From: Epiperipatus broadwayi | Lineage: Eukaryota > Onychophora > Udeonychophora > Euonychophora > Peripatidae | Direction: 5' to 3' | Assembly (NCBI GenBank): GCA_028023455.1 | Contig: JAQFVV010006543.1 | Coordinates: 1 to 64,000, forward strand | DNA length: 64,000 nt | Shown here: positions 37,936 to 49,952 of the stretch, in pieces | Layout: the number at the start of each line of letters is the position of its first letter | Numbering within the stretch: position 1 is the first letter of the stretch | Notes under the pieces: model-generated | Databases searched by the model: none | What the model saw: only the letters and a program-made list of their open reading frames with translations | Told to the model about the DNA's origin: nothing | Program-made: the position numbers and the translations under genes

Positions 37936-39245
37936 AGAAAAACTTTAAAAAAATTGATTTATAACTTAATCAAACTTGGCTATATATGGCTTTTATTCAT
38001 TTTTTCTTTCTTCTCCTCTTGTCAAAGATGATGATCAGATGACATCTGTGGCTGTTTTTAAATTTGGCCATTCTTTGGTTATTATCAACTGGTATATGAG
38101 TCCACAGTAGATTAGTGATTTAACCCATTCTGTCAGATTTCAAGGAGCAGAAACAGTGAGTTTTAGCAAGGCAAATTCATTGTATCACATAGTCCAAAAA
38201 TATATTTTAATACCATTTTACAGAATTTTCAATAACTTCCTCCAAGAAATTTAATTTTGTTCCATTTCTTTATATCAATCTTGCTGTGAGCTGCTTTATA
38301 TATGCACATCTTCTATATCTACTTTAAAACAAGAGTTATTTTTCTCCCTCCTCAATTTTTTTAAAGAGAGAAAAAAAATCAATAGCTCACACTCTTTAAA
38401 AAAATGAAAACTGTTCATCTCTTCAGTTTAAAATGATTGCATATTTCTAATATTATTAACTGATTGCCATTCTTAAAAATGGTTAAATGATTGCCTTAAA
38501 AACTGAATTTTGTTCAGTGATTCTCCTTTTTTAAAATTATTAAAAAAAAACTGAATGCTTTTAAAAACTGCTCCTCATGACTACATCTCTCTCCTTTTAA
38601 CAGTAATAAAAAAAACAATGCTAAATATTATTTCACTCATTTTTATATCTCAAATTTCTGATCAAAGAAACTAAAATCTCCCAACAAAAATAACTGTGAC
38701 TTGAGATAGCAATAAATCTCACCTAGACATTTTAAGTCATTAACAAAAAAAAATCAACAATTATTTATTCCATCAAAGCATCTCTCTTTTTGAGATAATC
38801 TAAGATAATCTCAGATGCAGATTACATAAAAAAAAACAGTTCATAATCTACAGTCCTTAGAAATATGTGAAAAGTGTTTTGTGTTTACACAGCCATTCTC
38901 ATTCTTTCACACTCTTCTGCATATGTGTCTAGTTTTATCTACTAATCTTGATCACTTTATTTTACACCTTCCTGGTCTGCTTTATTTAATAAAAATACAG
39001 CTAAATAATTTCAACACATTATTTAATGAAAAAAATTATAAATCAATATATTAAATATTGCTTCTCATTACATTCTCTCTCTACAACTGCTTATTCATTT
39101 ATTATCTATAAACTATATAACAATAACAACACATAAATCTCTATATAAAAGAAAAAAAATTTTTAAATTAAAGAATATATATATGTGGGAAATGACAACA
39201 TATATATACAATATATATATATATAGTATTTATATTTTAAGCTAT
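37936..39245. other. A/T-rich DNA without recognised features
   Basis: Nothing supported. Confidence 0.4.
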
Positions 39246-39249
39246 ATGT

Positions 39250-39861
39250 AATTAGAAGGGATTTGAAGCCAGAATTTTAAACTCCCTTTAGTCATCCTTC
39301 CATCGTATACAACCAATACACATAACCACATACATGCAAAAAATATAAATATTTTCCAATATACATATTTAATGCTGAACCAGCATTCATCAGTTGGTGC
39401 AGATCATCATCTCTCACACATATATATAATCAATGCTTGCTTTATATTAAGATAGCAAATCTTCAAACTTTAATGGACAGGTTTCAATCTTCTTCACTCT
39501 CCAACTCTTCAGCCATCCATGCCATTGAAAATCTGATTATGGTGGATTCAAAGCCATTGTTTTCAAATTTTTGAGCACACCATCAGCATATTTTCAATGA
39601 TATTGTTGTCTAAATAGTTGGAGAGTGAAGAATATTGAAGCATTAAAGTTTGAAGATTTTCTATCTTAATATAAAGCAAGTACTCATTACATGTGTGTGT
39701 GAAAGATAGTGATCCAGACCAACTGATGAGTGCTGGTTCAGTATGAAATGTGTATATTTGAGATCATTTATCATTTTTGCATGTATGTTGTTATGTGTAT
39801 GAGTTATACAAGATGGAGTGGATGACTAGAGGGAGTTTGAAAGTCTGGGTACAAATCCTCT

Positions 39862-39867
<6 letters not shown>
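39250..39867. repeat. 617-bp palindrome of a tRNA-like short repeat (family C)
   Basis: Left and right halves pair over their whole length around a centre near 39,570. For example CTGAACCAGCATTCATCAGT pairs with ACTGATGAGTGCTGGTTCAG, and CTTCACTCTCCAACT pairs with AGTTGGAGAGTGAAG. The outer ends carry GGGTACAAATCCTCTC, a B-box-like motif, read outward on the right. Divergence between arms is moderate, so it is not very recent. Confidence 0.85.

Positions 39868-39922
<55 letters not shown>
39867..39922. repeat. (TA)n microsatellite
   Basis: 28 TA units directly after the family C palindrome. Confidence 0.95.
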
Positions 39923-39924
<2 letters not shown>

Positions 39925-40384
39925 GTTTTCATGTTTATATGATGTAGATAAAAAAATATTTTTGGGTACAAACTGTGTATTATTTTGCATTACAATCTGA
40001 TATTTTGACGGACTAGCAACCGCCATTATCAAGATTAACTTTTGAAAGAACAATCGTTAGATCTCAAAGAATAACATGATTCAGTGCAAGATGAGAAGTG
40101 AGATTCATCAGCATTCACAATATGAGGCTTATCAAAATGTTTATTTCTCTCAGTTTTTCCACCTATTAATTTCAAGTTAATATTAGATAAAATGATAGGT
40201 TTCCACATAGCTGGAATACGTTGTGCTTCATCAGCCCTATTTAAACCAGTAGGTCTTTTTAATATTTCAATTGACTCTCTCATGGTTCTTAAATCATATC
40301 CTAAATTTAAAGATGATAATAAAGGTTATTTCATTGTCATTTTTTCATTTCTGTTATAAAATGCTGCTTAAACCTGTAGGGCAA

Positions 40385-41648
40385 TTTTTTATCCTGTTAC
40401 TGATGCAATTTTGGTAACATCTATGTTGCAAATATCTTTTTCTTTTGTTGTTGTTACTAATAAGGTTGAACTAGTCTAATCTTCTTTGATATTATTTCCA
40501 ACACAATAGCAAATAAAATAGCCAAATGAGCTGATCCATTTATGTCTGTACTTTTGTCAAGGCAGAAAAAAATTAAACTAGAAGATTTTATATCTCTTTT
40601 TTGTTAATAAGATATGTTGTTAGCCATTTACAGGATTCTTTCTTTAACTGTATTTTAGTCAATTATAAATCCTTTATGCTTTGAATAATTTTTGCTTTGT
40701 TTTCAATTGGTGCCCATTTCATCCAAGCTTCTTTCATAGATTCTCCATCATTAAAAGGTTTTCCATGTTTGGCAATTACATTTGAAATTTAAAAAAACTA
40801 GCAGCAGTTGTATTTGAATGATTTTCGATAAATTTCATTATAGCTGTTGATTGAATATTTATATTTTTAAATGATTGGGCAATATATTCTTCTTGTTCAT
40901 TTTTACTTTTTTTCACAGAGCAATTTATGATTGGTTTCATAATGCTATTTTACTGATGATGTTCTCAATACAACTGTCCCAGAATATAAAACACATACTA
41001 CCCTGGTACCTTTGTTAATCATTCCATACTCATCAGGCCACCAATTTTGGAATTCTCTACTGCTTGATAATTTTTTTTTGACTAATCATATTAATATAAT
41101 GGTAACAAATTTATTTAAAATTAAATTTAAATGAGCTTTAATAATTTTATAATAAAAAATTTATCATTTCACTTTTACAGCAAAACTTCAAGGGAAAAAA
41201 ATGTGATTTTGATTACATTAAAAAATGAATGGTGTCAACACATTTAGATGAAAAAAGATTAGGACAGAAAATCATTTGGTTATTTTTACTTTAGATTTTA
41301 AAAAATTTACTTCAAAGAATTATAAAATGTTTTACTGAGTTTACTTTCTAGTTTAATTGGAATCATTTGATAGGTGTACAGAAAATGATACCACAGTATA
41401 CCGGTACCACTTTATTTGACTTAAAATATAAATTTATTGCTTCTCATCAGAATTTAATTGTAAAATGAATTCTAATATAATGTTATATTTATTTATTTTG
41501 CCTGTAGTTTACAGTAAATTTTTATTATTACAGATTTTAGCAACAAAAAAAATATAGAAGAAAATTATGATATATAAATAGTTCATGTGCCAGTAAAAAA
41601 TTTGAACAGGCCATCTTTGGCACATGAGACATAAGTTCACCATCACTG
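40385..41648 (-). pseudogene. hAT transposase relic (BED-finger, GTF2IRD2/ZBED5-like)
   Basis: The right end TTCACCATCACTG at 41,648 is the inverse of a classic hAT terminus (CAGTGATGGTGAAC). On the minus strand, broken frames read WWPDEYGMINKGTRVVCVL and then RTSSVK*HYETNHK (a BED-type zinc finger), then IAKHGKPFNDGESMKEAW, FFCLDKSTDINGSAHLAI (the catalytic-core DEST-like box, D kept) and KEKDICNIDVTKIASVTG. This order matches hAT transposases related to GTF2IRD2/ZBED5 genes. Many stops and frameshifts. The other terminus was not found. A minus-strand frame at 40,035-40,283 lies beyond it and is not assigned. Confidence 0.7.
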
Positions 41649-41649
41649 A

Positions 41650-44580
41650 TATATAATATATCAAAAACCATATATGATTCAAGGTTTTCTTTTTTAAAAG
41701 CCCAACTAACTTTTTTTTAGGTTGAACAAAAAAACACTCGCAAAACTAATATTGGAAGAAATATATACAGGATAAAATATATACAAGCTTAATTGCAAGA
41801 AAGACAACCATTAAAATAATTTAATACGGGAGCAAATAGTAAATGTTGGTATTGTGTTTAAATGGATATTTGTGTTCATGCATAAAAGTTACATCTTCAA
41901 ACAAGAATCAATTCAAAGAGCAAAATATTTGAATTGAATTTATTATTATTATTGTTATACTAATGGATTATTTTAATAAGATTATCAACTGAAAATGATG
42001 AGAACTTTAAAATTTAAATAAAATAAATTATTTTATTTAATATCTTTCTTATTGCATTGCCAAATTCCTATAATATTAATATCATTTACATTCTTTATTA
42101 TTACAACCCACTATTGATGATTTCCATTGCCCCAGTAATATACTTCAGAATTATATTTATATGTATATGATTATAAGAAGTATTGATTGATAAATATAAA
42201 ATATAAAAAAGATTAAAATATATAATATATGTAAAAAGATAATAATTATATAGAGAGGTATATAAAGATATATGTCAGTATATAAATAATGATTGTAAGA
42301 TTGGATATATAATATAAAATTATATATTCATGTATATTATATTTATGTATTTGTATTGTGCTTGTTATATTTCTGAAGAAGACTGCTGGGGAAATCAAAA
42401 CCATTAATAGTTGGTTGTAATTATATGAAGCATTGTAAAAATAATAAAGAATGTAAATGATATTAATATTGTATTTATATAATATCCTAATGTTATAAAC
42501 CATTTAGTTACAAAATAAACATTTATGTGTTTTATTCATAAATAAATAATGTAATTTAGTATTTAATATTAAAAATATGTTTTAAATCTTTATTTTAATA
42601 TCTGTCTTGAAATTTGGTGCTTTAAAACTCAACAAACTTTTAAAATTTGCCTGCTTCTAATAGTTACTTTAGCAATGATGGAACAGATTTTTCCTGTACA
42701 AACTTGAAAAGTGAGGTATTGTGAGTGATATTTGATGATATCTCAGATCACATAATGGCAAGCTATAAATGTAACTACCCATATGAGTAGTCAGCTAAAT
42801 TTTAGTGTACTAAGGATCTTACAAAATTTAAATTTAACCATTTTTTAACCTTCTTTGACATGGAAGAGTAGACAAATCTGCTAGGCATTTTGCCTAGCTA
42901 AGATAAATTTTTCTTCTTATTGACTTAAATGGAAAAATTAAAAAATCAACAGAACAAAATTTAATATTTTAAATCATTAATTGAAATTTTGAAATCACGG
43001 AATTCTATTGTATGTAAGAACATTTCTGTAATCATTTATCTCTTCTTTAAAATTAAAATATCTTGCTTGAAAATGGTATTGATTATCTTTCTAAGGATTG
43101 CCTTGAATATTATGAATGTCATAGAAACTCATGGATTATCATATTGTGCAAATAAGCATTAATGAGAACTGCTTGAAACTACAAAAAAGTCTAGTTAATT
43201 CAAACTTGAGTTGATGGATAAATTGTTATTTTATGTAGTCTCATAATATATTAAGTTACCTGAACTTTAACTAATCATCAAATTACTTGGATCTATGGAT
43301 TATTGAAATGTTTTTTATAGGTGCAAAATCTTACCTACACTTTTGGATATTGTAAACTGCAACAACTGGTAGATTGAAATCTTCTTTAAGCTGAATAGTA
43401 CCATGATTACAATCTCATCCAAAGGATTATGACTTTAAATTGATTAGTTTTTCATATTTCATAAAATAATCAAGACATTATAAATTTCAAAAGTCAATAT
43501 TTATAAATTAATAAATTGTTATGACTACATCTGATGGGATGAAATAATAATTGTTATTGGTTCAGAGTTTGGGAAATTATAGTGTTGAATTGTGGTTATA
43601 AATCTCAACTTCTGAAGGAATTCGCTAGACCAATGCGTAAGTTTATGGTTAAGACCTGTAGAGGTCCCTACCTTCGCATTTTTAACCACACATGCTTTAG
43701 GTTTATTGCCTTAGTAAATATTACTTGTATATTTGTAAATTTATTATTAGTCCAATTCCAGTGATATTCGGATACAACAGGAATTTTAAAATACACCTAA
43801 ATAAAATCTTGAACATTATTCAAGATTGTATTATTGATTTTACAGAGATTATATAGTTAACTTTATTATTGGTCTGTTTGAATGTTTAAAATGTTTTTAT
43901 TACAATTTAAATAAAATTCTCGTGAAACTACTGGTACAATGAATGTATAAGTAAATATTTTAGATTTGTAATACAATTGGGTATAAATGTGTGTTTGTTA
44001 CATTACTGATATTAGAGATATGTTGTACTAAGCTCTACGTTTATGTATAATCTAACATGACACTGTTAATATTAATTTGTTAATTGCTTATCTTCAGCAG
44101 CCCAGAAATCTTCAATCAATGAAGGAGAAATCTATAAATGGTTGCCCTTCTATTTACTCAGGAAATGTTCCTCTGATATAAAGGCAGATTCCTAACAAAT
44201 ATTTGAAATTTAAATGTTAGAAGCTAGAAAGCATAACAAGTCATGTCACTGAACCTATGATTGTCCTATTATTAATTTTATGTATTTTAATAACAACTAT
44301 ACTATATTTGGGTAAATTGTTTGCTTGTTCCTAAAAGAGTTAAGCAATTCAGCTGATATCTAGAATAGCAGTTGTTGTCTTTCTAATGTTTGTTATTTGT
44401 ACATTAAAGCACAATAAAATATTCTTACATCCATCTGTAATTGGCATTCAGACTTTGGACGAATCACGCACAACTTTTTCCAAGAGTGTGCTTTGCATTA
44501 CTTGGAGTTGTAACCCAATATAAAATATTGAATAAATTAAACAGCTTAAATATTAGTCGGAAGTGTTTAGAGAAGTTCTA
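41650..44580. other. A/T-rich DNA with one decayed repeat copy
   Basis: At 43,600-43,740 an inverted, diverged copy of the 31.7-kb direct-repeat unit is visible (CCTGTAGAGGTCC, TTCGCAT). At 42,370-42,400 TTTCTGAAGAAGACTGCTGG with GGGAAATC resembles the 3' part of Penelope- or SINE-type repeats. No genes supported. Confidence 0.4.
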
Positions 44581-44584
44581 TTGT

Positions 44585-44880
44585 TATAATTACATTTGTT
44601 ATATCATACCATTTACCCCTTCTTAGACACTTTATCTATACTTTTATTTGTATTAAACTAACAGTTTCAACTGTCCTGCAATCATCATCAGAGCTCTTGT
44701 TAATTCTATTAACAAGAGCTCTGATGATGACTGCAGGACAGTCGAAACTGTTAGTTTAATACAAATAAAAGCTCTGATAATGACTGCAGGACAGCTAAAA
44801 CTGTTAATTTAATACAAATAAAAGTATTGATAAAGTGGCAAAGAAGGTATAAATGGTATGATATGTTATAATAGAAATCA
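44585..44880. repeat. Penelope-type inverted/tandem repeat with hammerhead-like cores
   Basis: The inner palindrome 44,641-44,704 / 44,708-44,771 pairs at about 62 of 64 bases around TCT. The inversion extends outward to about 44,590 and 44,875 once a second, tandem copy of the right arm (44,772-44,824) is skipped. Each arm holds CTGATGA, a short hairpin (GACTG-CAGGA-CAGTC), GAAA, then ACT-GTT-AGT, i.e. nearly the core of a hammerhead ribozyme with a tiny stem III. Tandem plus inverted short repeats are the known terminal arrangement of Penelope-like elements. An alternative is that CTCTGATGATGAC is simply the end of a Penelope reading frame. Confidence 0.6.
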
Positions 44881-44884
44881 ATAC

Positions 44885-45730
44885 ATAGGAAAAGAAGAAG
44901 TAGAAAATTAAATTACATTTGTTGTTAAATATTTTTGATATATTTGCTTTATGATTGATAAATTAAATTATTATTAATTATACAATTGTTTGTTATTAAT
45001 AGAAATCATCATCATCTTATACACTTTGTTTAAAATTAATTTTCTTTACTTAATTTATTTGCATTTTTCCTATTTTCCACCTTCCATTTTAAGAATAGTT
45101 TCATTTATTGAGGTATGATAAGATACAACAAAATCCTTTTGATATCTTAATCATATCAAGGGTGGAATGTTTTAAAAGTTTGTAAGAGTCATAATTTCTT
45201 AGAAATAATCACCTATAATTAAACCTGAGATAATTAATTAATTTAAATTATATGTAATCTGAAGATACAATTAATTTTCTAGCCTTGGACAAATAAACCT
45301 ATTATTTAAACCATCATATACATTATATACACTTGGTGTACATATAAGAATACTCACAAGTCAGGATAATAAAATCTATATGAGCACCCTGAATATTATT
45401 ATCATGATTATTGATGTATGTATCCTTTAAATCATAGAATAGTTATAGTTGTTGTTTTAAATATATAAAATACATACAATTTCATTTTAAACTTTATTTC
45501 AAAAGGGTTGTCTTGGTGATAAACACACTTGAAGCAAATGCATTTTTCTCAACCAAGTGATCTCCTCCCAATGTCAATGGTTTAATTACAATATATGTAT
45601 ATATCCATCATTAAGTGTGACTTTTTTAGGAATGGAAGCATAATGTATAATTATTTTTATAATGTTTTTATTTTACTTGCCAAAACATTTTTTATGTAAT
45701 AGATAATATATACATATTACACACATCCAG
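44885..45730. other. A/T-rich DNA without recognised features
   Basis: Nothing supported. Confidence 0.4.
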
Positions 45731-45734
45731 ATTA

Positions 45735-46314
45735 ATTCTCTTATTTGTAAATTAGACTGCAACTAGTTAAGTATAGAGAATTCATTATCAATATATTTTT
45801 ATTTTCTAAATACTTTTAACATTCTTAAATTTTAACTATTAATTACATTTTAGCATTGTTTAAATTCTTATAATCAACAAATAATGTGAATGTGAATAAT
45901 GTGATGGTCAAACTCATAATTTCCCTTATATAAAAACAGTTCAACAGTTGGTAAAAAAATGGAAAGTTAATAGAAATTCCATACAAAAAATAATGAATTT
46001 AAATTATTCATTCTTCTTTTTTATGTTTAGAAAAATAGTTTAGAGAAAAATATGGAACTCTCTTCTCTGTTAATTTGATAGTGACTAGTGTAAGTATAGA
46101 TAATACATTATCAAGATATTTTTATCTTCCAAAGGCTTTTAACATTCTTAAGTTTTAACTTTAAATTACATTTTAGCATTGTTTGAACGTCTTCTAGTCA
46201 ACAAATAAAAATAATTCAACTATTGGTAAAAAATTGAAAGTCAACAGAAATTCTATACAAAAAATAATGAGTTTGAATAATTCATTCTTTTTTTTTATGT
46301 TTACCAAAATAGTA
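45735..46314. repeat. Tandem duplication, period about 322 bp
   Basis: 45,762 onward (ACTAGTTAAGTATAGAGAAT ... ACATTTTAGCATTGTTTRAA ... TATACAAAAAATAATGA) recurs from 46,084 with moderate divergence and a deletion of about 60 bp in the second copy. No coding seen. Confidence 0.85.
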
Positions 46315-46319
46315 TATAT

Positions 46320-47500
46320 ACACTAATGTACTTATTGTTTTTACTACACTATTGTATGTGCAACTTGTTGGATCAATTTTGTTAGGTTGAATATGTACAT
46401 ATTTTAGTAAATTTTTAAAATTATATTTTAGCTAAAGCTTTTGAATTTTTTACTAAAATTCTTCTATGGAAGTACTCTCCATTCAATACATAAAGCTTTA
46501 ATCCCTGATATATATATATAATATGATTTTTCACCTAATTTTCAAGTTTATTCGAATCTGGTATTTACATTTATCTAAATAATAGCTTATATAATGCTAC
46601 TCTTACATATACATATAAATTATATCAATATTTCTCTCATGCTTAAATAAACCAATAAAATATCAAAACTCTTGTTAAGGCAAAGCAAAAATTAGATAGT
46701 AAATGGGATTGTATATTTCTAATTGTAATGTTGCCTTGACTATGGATTTCTAGTATTTTTTTAGTTTATTTAAACATGCAGCTGTGGTAATGTGCTTTAT
46801 ATATGCTAACCAGTTAGCTGCTGGCACTTATAGTTTATTTTCTTTTAAGTTATATATATATTGTGACCTTCCAGGTTGGCACCAGGAAGAAATGTGGGAA
46901 GTTCACATTTGTGTTAACAATGGCTAAAGATGGTTATCTGAGAAAACTGAATTGAGATGAGATTTGCTATTTGAAATTATATTTTAAAAAATTAAACTTT
47001 AATTGGATGTACCAATTGATAGGATTTTAAATTATATATTTAACAGTGAAAGAGGAAGACAGAAAAACAACAGGGAATGTTGGTATAAGAGTAGAGTTAA
47101 TAGGAAGCTATAGCAGGTGTTATTCATTGGTGTTCTAGATTATTGTCTACTCCAATCCAAGATTTAGCTTGTATATGTTGATGTATGTTCATTTACATCA
47201 TTTCATACTTTGTCCATTTTTTTTATATAATTACTTATAATGTCTAGGTTGTAATAGTAAAATTTACATGTAAAGCAAAACAGATATACTCATATATAAT
47301 TGATTAAAATGATTTTCTCATTTATATATTTTTTTTTATTTACTGGTTACATATTGTTTCTAATATTACATTTGGAATTGTAAAGATTATCTCTGTGTTA
47401 TTGAATGACATTTGTAAATCAATATTTAATATTTGATATTTAATATTTTTCCCCTTATATTTTAATATTCTATTGTTGACATTTTAAAAAAGCAAGCAAG
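46320..47500. other. A/T-rich DNA without recognised features
   Basis: Nothing supported. It leads into a less A/T-rich stretch before the candidate exon at 47,634. Confidence 0.4.
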
Positions 47501-47633
47501 TTTTGGAGTGTTGCCAAGTGATTAATAATAATAAAAAAAGAGGGCGTGAGTGTGTGTTGACAAGAAAAGTTTTGGACAGACTACTTAAGAAAGAAATAAT
47601 ATGAACGTGGAAAAATAAACCTGCAAGTTTCAG

Positions 47634-47688
47634 CTCTGACTTTACCAGCTAGCGATTTGAGTTCACTATTAAAATGCCTGAATACCAC
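47634..47688 (+). CDS. Weak candidate exon, internal or first coding
   Basis: A stretch of more balanced composition ends in CACGTAAGA, a strong donor (GT at 47,689). Two readings are possible. As an internal exon after TTTCAG (47,633), one frame is open: LTLPASDLSSLLKCLNTT. As a first exon, the ATG at 47,674 gives MPEYH at phase 0, with an upstream in-frame stop. The acceptor has a weak pyrimidine tract. I recognise neither peptide. It is on the same strand as the exon at 28,867 but 19 kb away, so a shared gene is only a possibility. Confidence 0.3.
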
Positions 47689-47689
47689 G

Positions 47690-48480
47690 TAAGAATATCC
47701 ACTATAAGTCATTTAACATTTTGTTATAAATCAATAATACTTGAATTATAGAAAAATATTAGAAATGAAAATGATTTTGAAAAAACATATATAATACTAT
47801 TGTGAAACGCTTTATATATTTTCAGTTTTTAAAAGCCTATTCTTAATATTACATAAAGTAAAAATAAAAAAGGAATTTATCCAATATAATTTGTTTTCTT
47901 GGTAAAAGAATTATAAATAAGGAATTTGTTATTTATGTGTCTACATAAACGAATAATAAAATGCATCACGGAATGCCAGTTAGTAATTACTTATAAAAAG
48001 TATACTGTCATGAAGGAATTGTTAACAATGGAAATAAAAAAATTTATATTAAATGTTTAAAAAAATTGAAGGGAGAAAACCATAAAACTTCACTAGGATT
48101 ATTTCACCAAATCGGGGATTTTATTTCAGTTAATTAATAAAATAATTCCAGTTCATGCTAATGTGTTTATAATGTTCATTACAAGTTTCTAAAATAGTGA
48201 AAAAGTATTACAACTATTTCTGGATTAATAGAAACAGCATATACTTCGTTGATATTTTCAAATTTTAAATTTCAAGTTAATAACAATTCATCACTTAAAG
48301 ATTAAATATTTATAAGTATATTTTTTTGTTTGTTTATACTAGAAATGTAATATTTATATATATATTTTTAAAAGTAATGTAAAGTCATTCTATACATAAA
48401 TTTTATATTCGAATGTATGTTGACTGTCATAAATATTATTATTATTATTGTTTCCAAAATTATACTTTTGTTTTTGTCTG
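47690..48480. other. A/T-rich DNA without recognised features
   Basis: Nothing supported. Confidence 0.4.
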
Positions 48481-49011
48481 AAGGTTTGTAATGATGGTAT
48501 ATTATAAGATGTGATATGTTGGACTATTTCCATCATTTATGAGTGAATATTGAATGTATAGAAAATTTTAAACTTTATTTAAACTTTTCAAATACAAACA
48601 ACTTGTTAGTAATAACACACAAATAGACAATACAGGTTAGTAATTACACAATGTAGTATTATTCTCCACTCTTCTTCAGGTGTTGCTGGCCTATATGCAC
48701 AGTGACAATATTCGCTTAGAAGTTGAACTCGCACCTTTAGATTCTTGTATATTGAATTTAAGGCAAATGCTCTACCAACTGAGCTATTCTGTCAAAGGCA
48801 ACATATAGTAGAAATTTGATATATTTATATATGAAGGTTGGTTCAACCCTCATATATAAATGTTGTGTAATTACTAACCTGTATTGTCTATTTGTGTGTT
48901 ATTACTAACACGTTGTTTGTATTTGAAAAGTTTAAATAAAGTTTAAAATTTTCTATACATTCAATATTCACTCATAAATGATGGAAATAGTCCAACATAT
49001 CACATCTTATA
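48481..49011. mobile_element. Family B palindrome with tRNA-like centre, young copy
   Basis: Arms 48,503-48,651 and 48,863-49,011 are each 149 bp and differ by only one or two bases. They begin TATAAGATGTGATATGTTGG, ACTATTTCCATCATT. The 211 bp between hold, on the minus strand, a tRNA-like SINE head and the core GCAACACCTGAAGAAGAGTG. The left flank GGTTTGTAATGATGGTAT is shared with the copy at 30,655. Read on the minus strand, head, core and arm form one full SINE. The right arm is an inverted duplicate of its 3' half. Confidence 0.85.
48722..48802 (-). repeat. tRNA-derived SINE head (A and B boxes intact)
   Basis: On the minus strand TAGCTCAGTTGGTAGAGCAT is a textbook tRNA D-arm/A-box, and GGTGCGAGTTCAACTTC holds a B-box. 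The anticodon region is enlarged and the acceptor stem does not close, so this is a SINE promoter rather than a tRNA gene. It could drive pol III transcription of the whole family B unit. Confidence 0.85.
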
Positions 49012-49950
49012 CTTTTGTTTTATTTCAATTATTTCATAGATAAGTTATAAATATTATGATTGATAAATGTGTTATATTTATAACATTTTACAGGCACACA
49101 TATTCGAAAATATAGGTAATAAAGAATAGTGAACAAAAAAGAAAACTATTATTAAAGTTAGTGTTTGCAAATGAATATTAAAATCTTTATAACATATCAT
49201 ATTAATATCATAATCATTTCATCTTTTAACAATTCATTTCTTTCAGTATAAATGAGATATTGGTTTGAGAAAAGTGTATTTTATCTAAGTAAGAAGGGAA
49301 GTGTTAGAGTTAATAGCAAGATGTATAAAATAATATATTTTGTTTTTGTTATTTTGTCTTTATTTTCAATAAATATTTTATTGAATTAATATCCCATATG
49401 AATTGTTTTTATTATACATGTTCAATTCTCCATTTCCACATGCACACATATGGTTAACATAACATAGTTATAGAATATCTAGATTTGCCAGTAAAAGTCA
49501 AATTTATTTAATTTGTCTGGAGTTAATAGATCCCAATATTATAGTGCCAATATTATATTTCTTTGCTTGGAATAGATGGTGATGGGGATATAAAGGTACC
49601 TGATCCTCATCATTGTCTATCCTGTAGAAAATGTGATAATTGATAATTTTGCAATGGTTTTATAATTGAATAAATGTGTGGAATATGATTAAGTTAGTGT
49701 TACAGAATTGTTATCCATAAATTTTCTATTACTCTTATTTGCATCCTATATGAATACCATATCCTATAACCTCAACTGAGCTAAGCCATAGAATAATTAC
49801 AGTATAAGAATCTTTTAAATAAGTTTTAAAAAAAACAATTATAGTTATAAATTTTATTCTATCTTGTATAGAATTGGCGGCCTGGGCATTTATAAATATA
49901 TTAAAGTGAATAAGTGAAGAAGACAGAGGTTACTATATATATATATATAA
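49012..49950. other. A/T-rich DNA without recognised features
   Basis: Nothing supported before the Penelope-like relic. Confidence 0.4.
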
Positions 49951-49952
49951 CA

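Noticed and set aside
48722-48802. A genuine tRNA gene on the minus strand
   Set aside because: The D-arm is canonical but the acceptor stem does not pair and the middle is too long. The downstream SINE body explains it.
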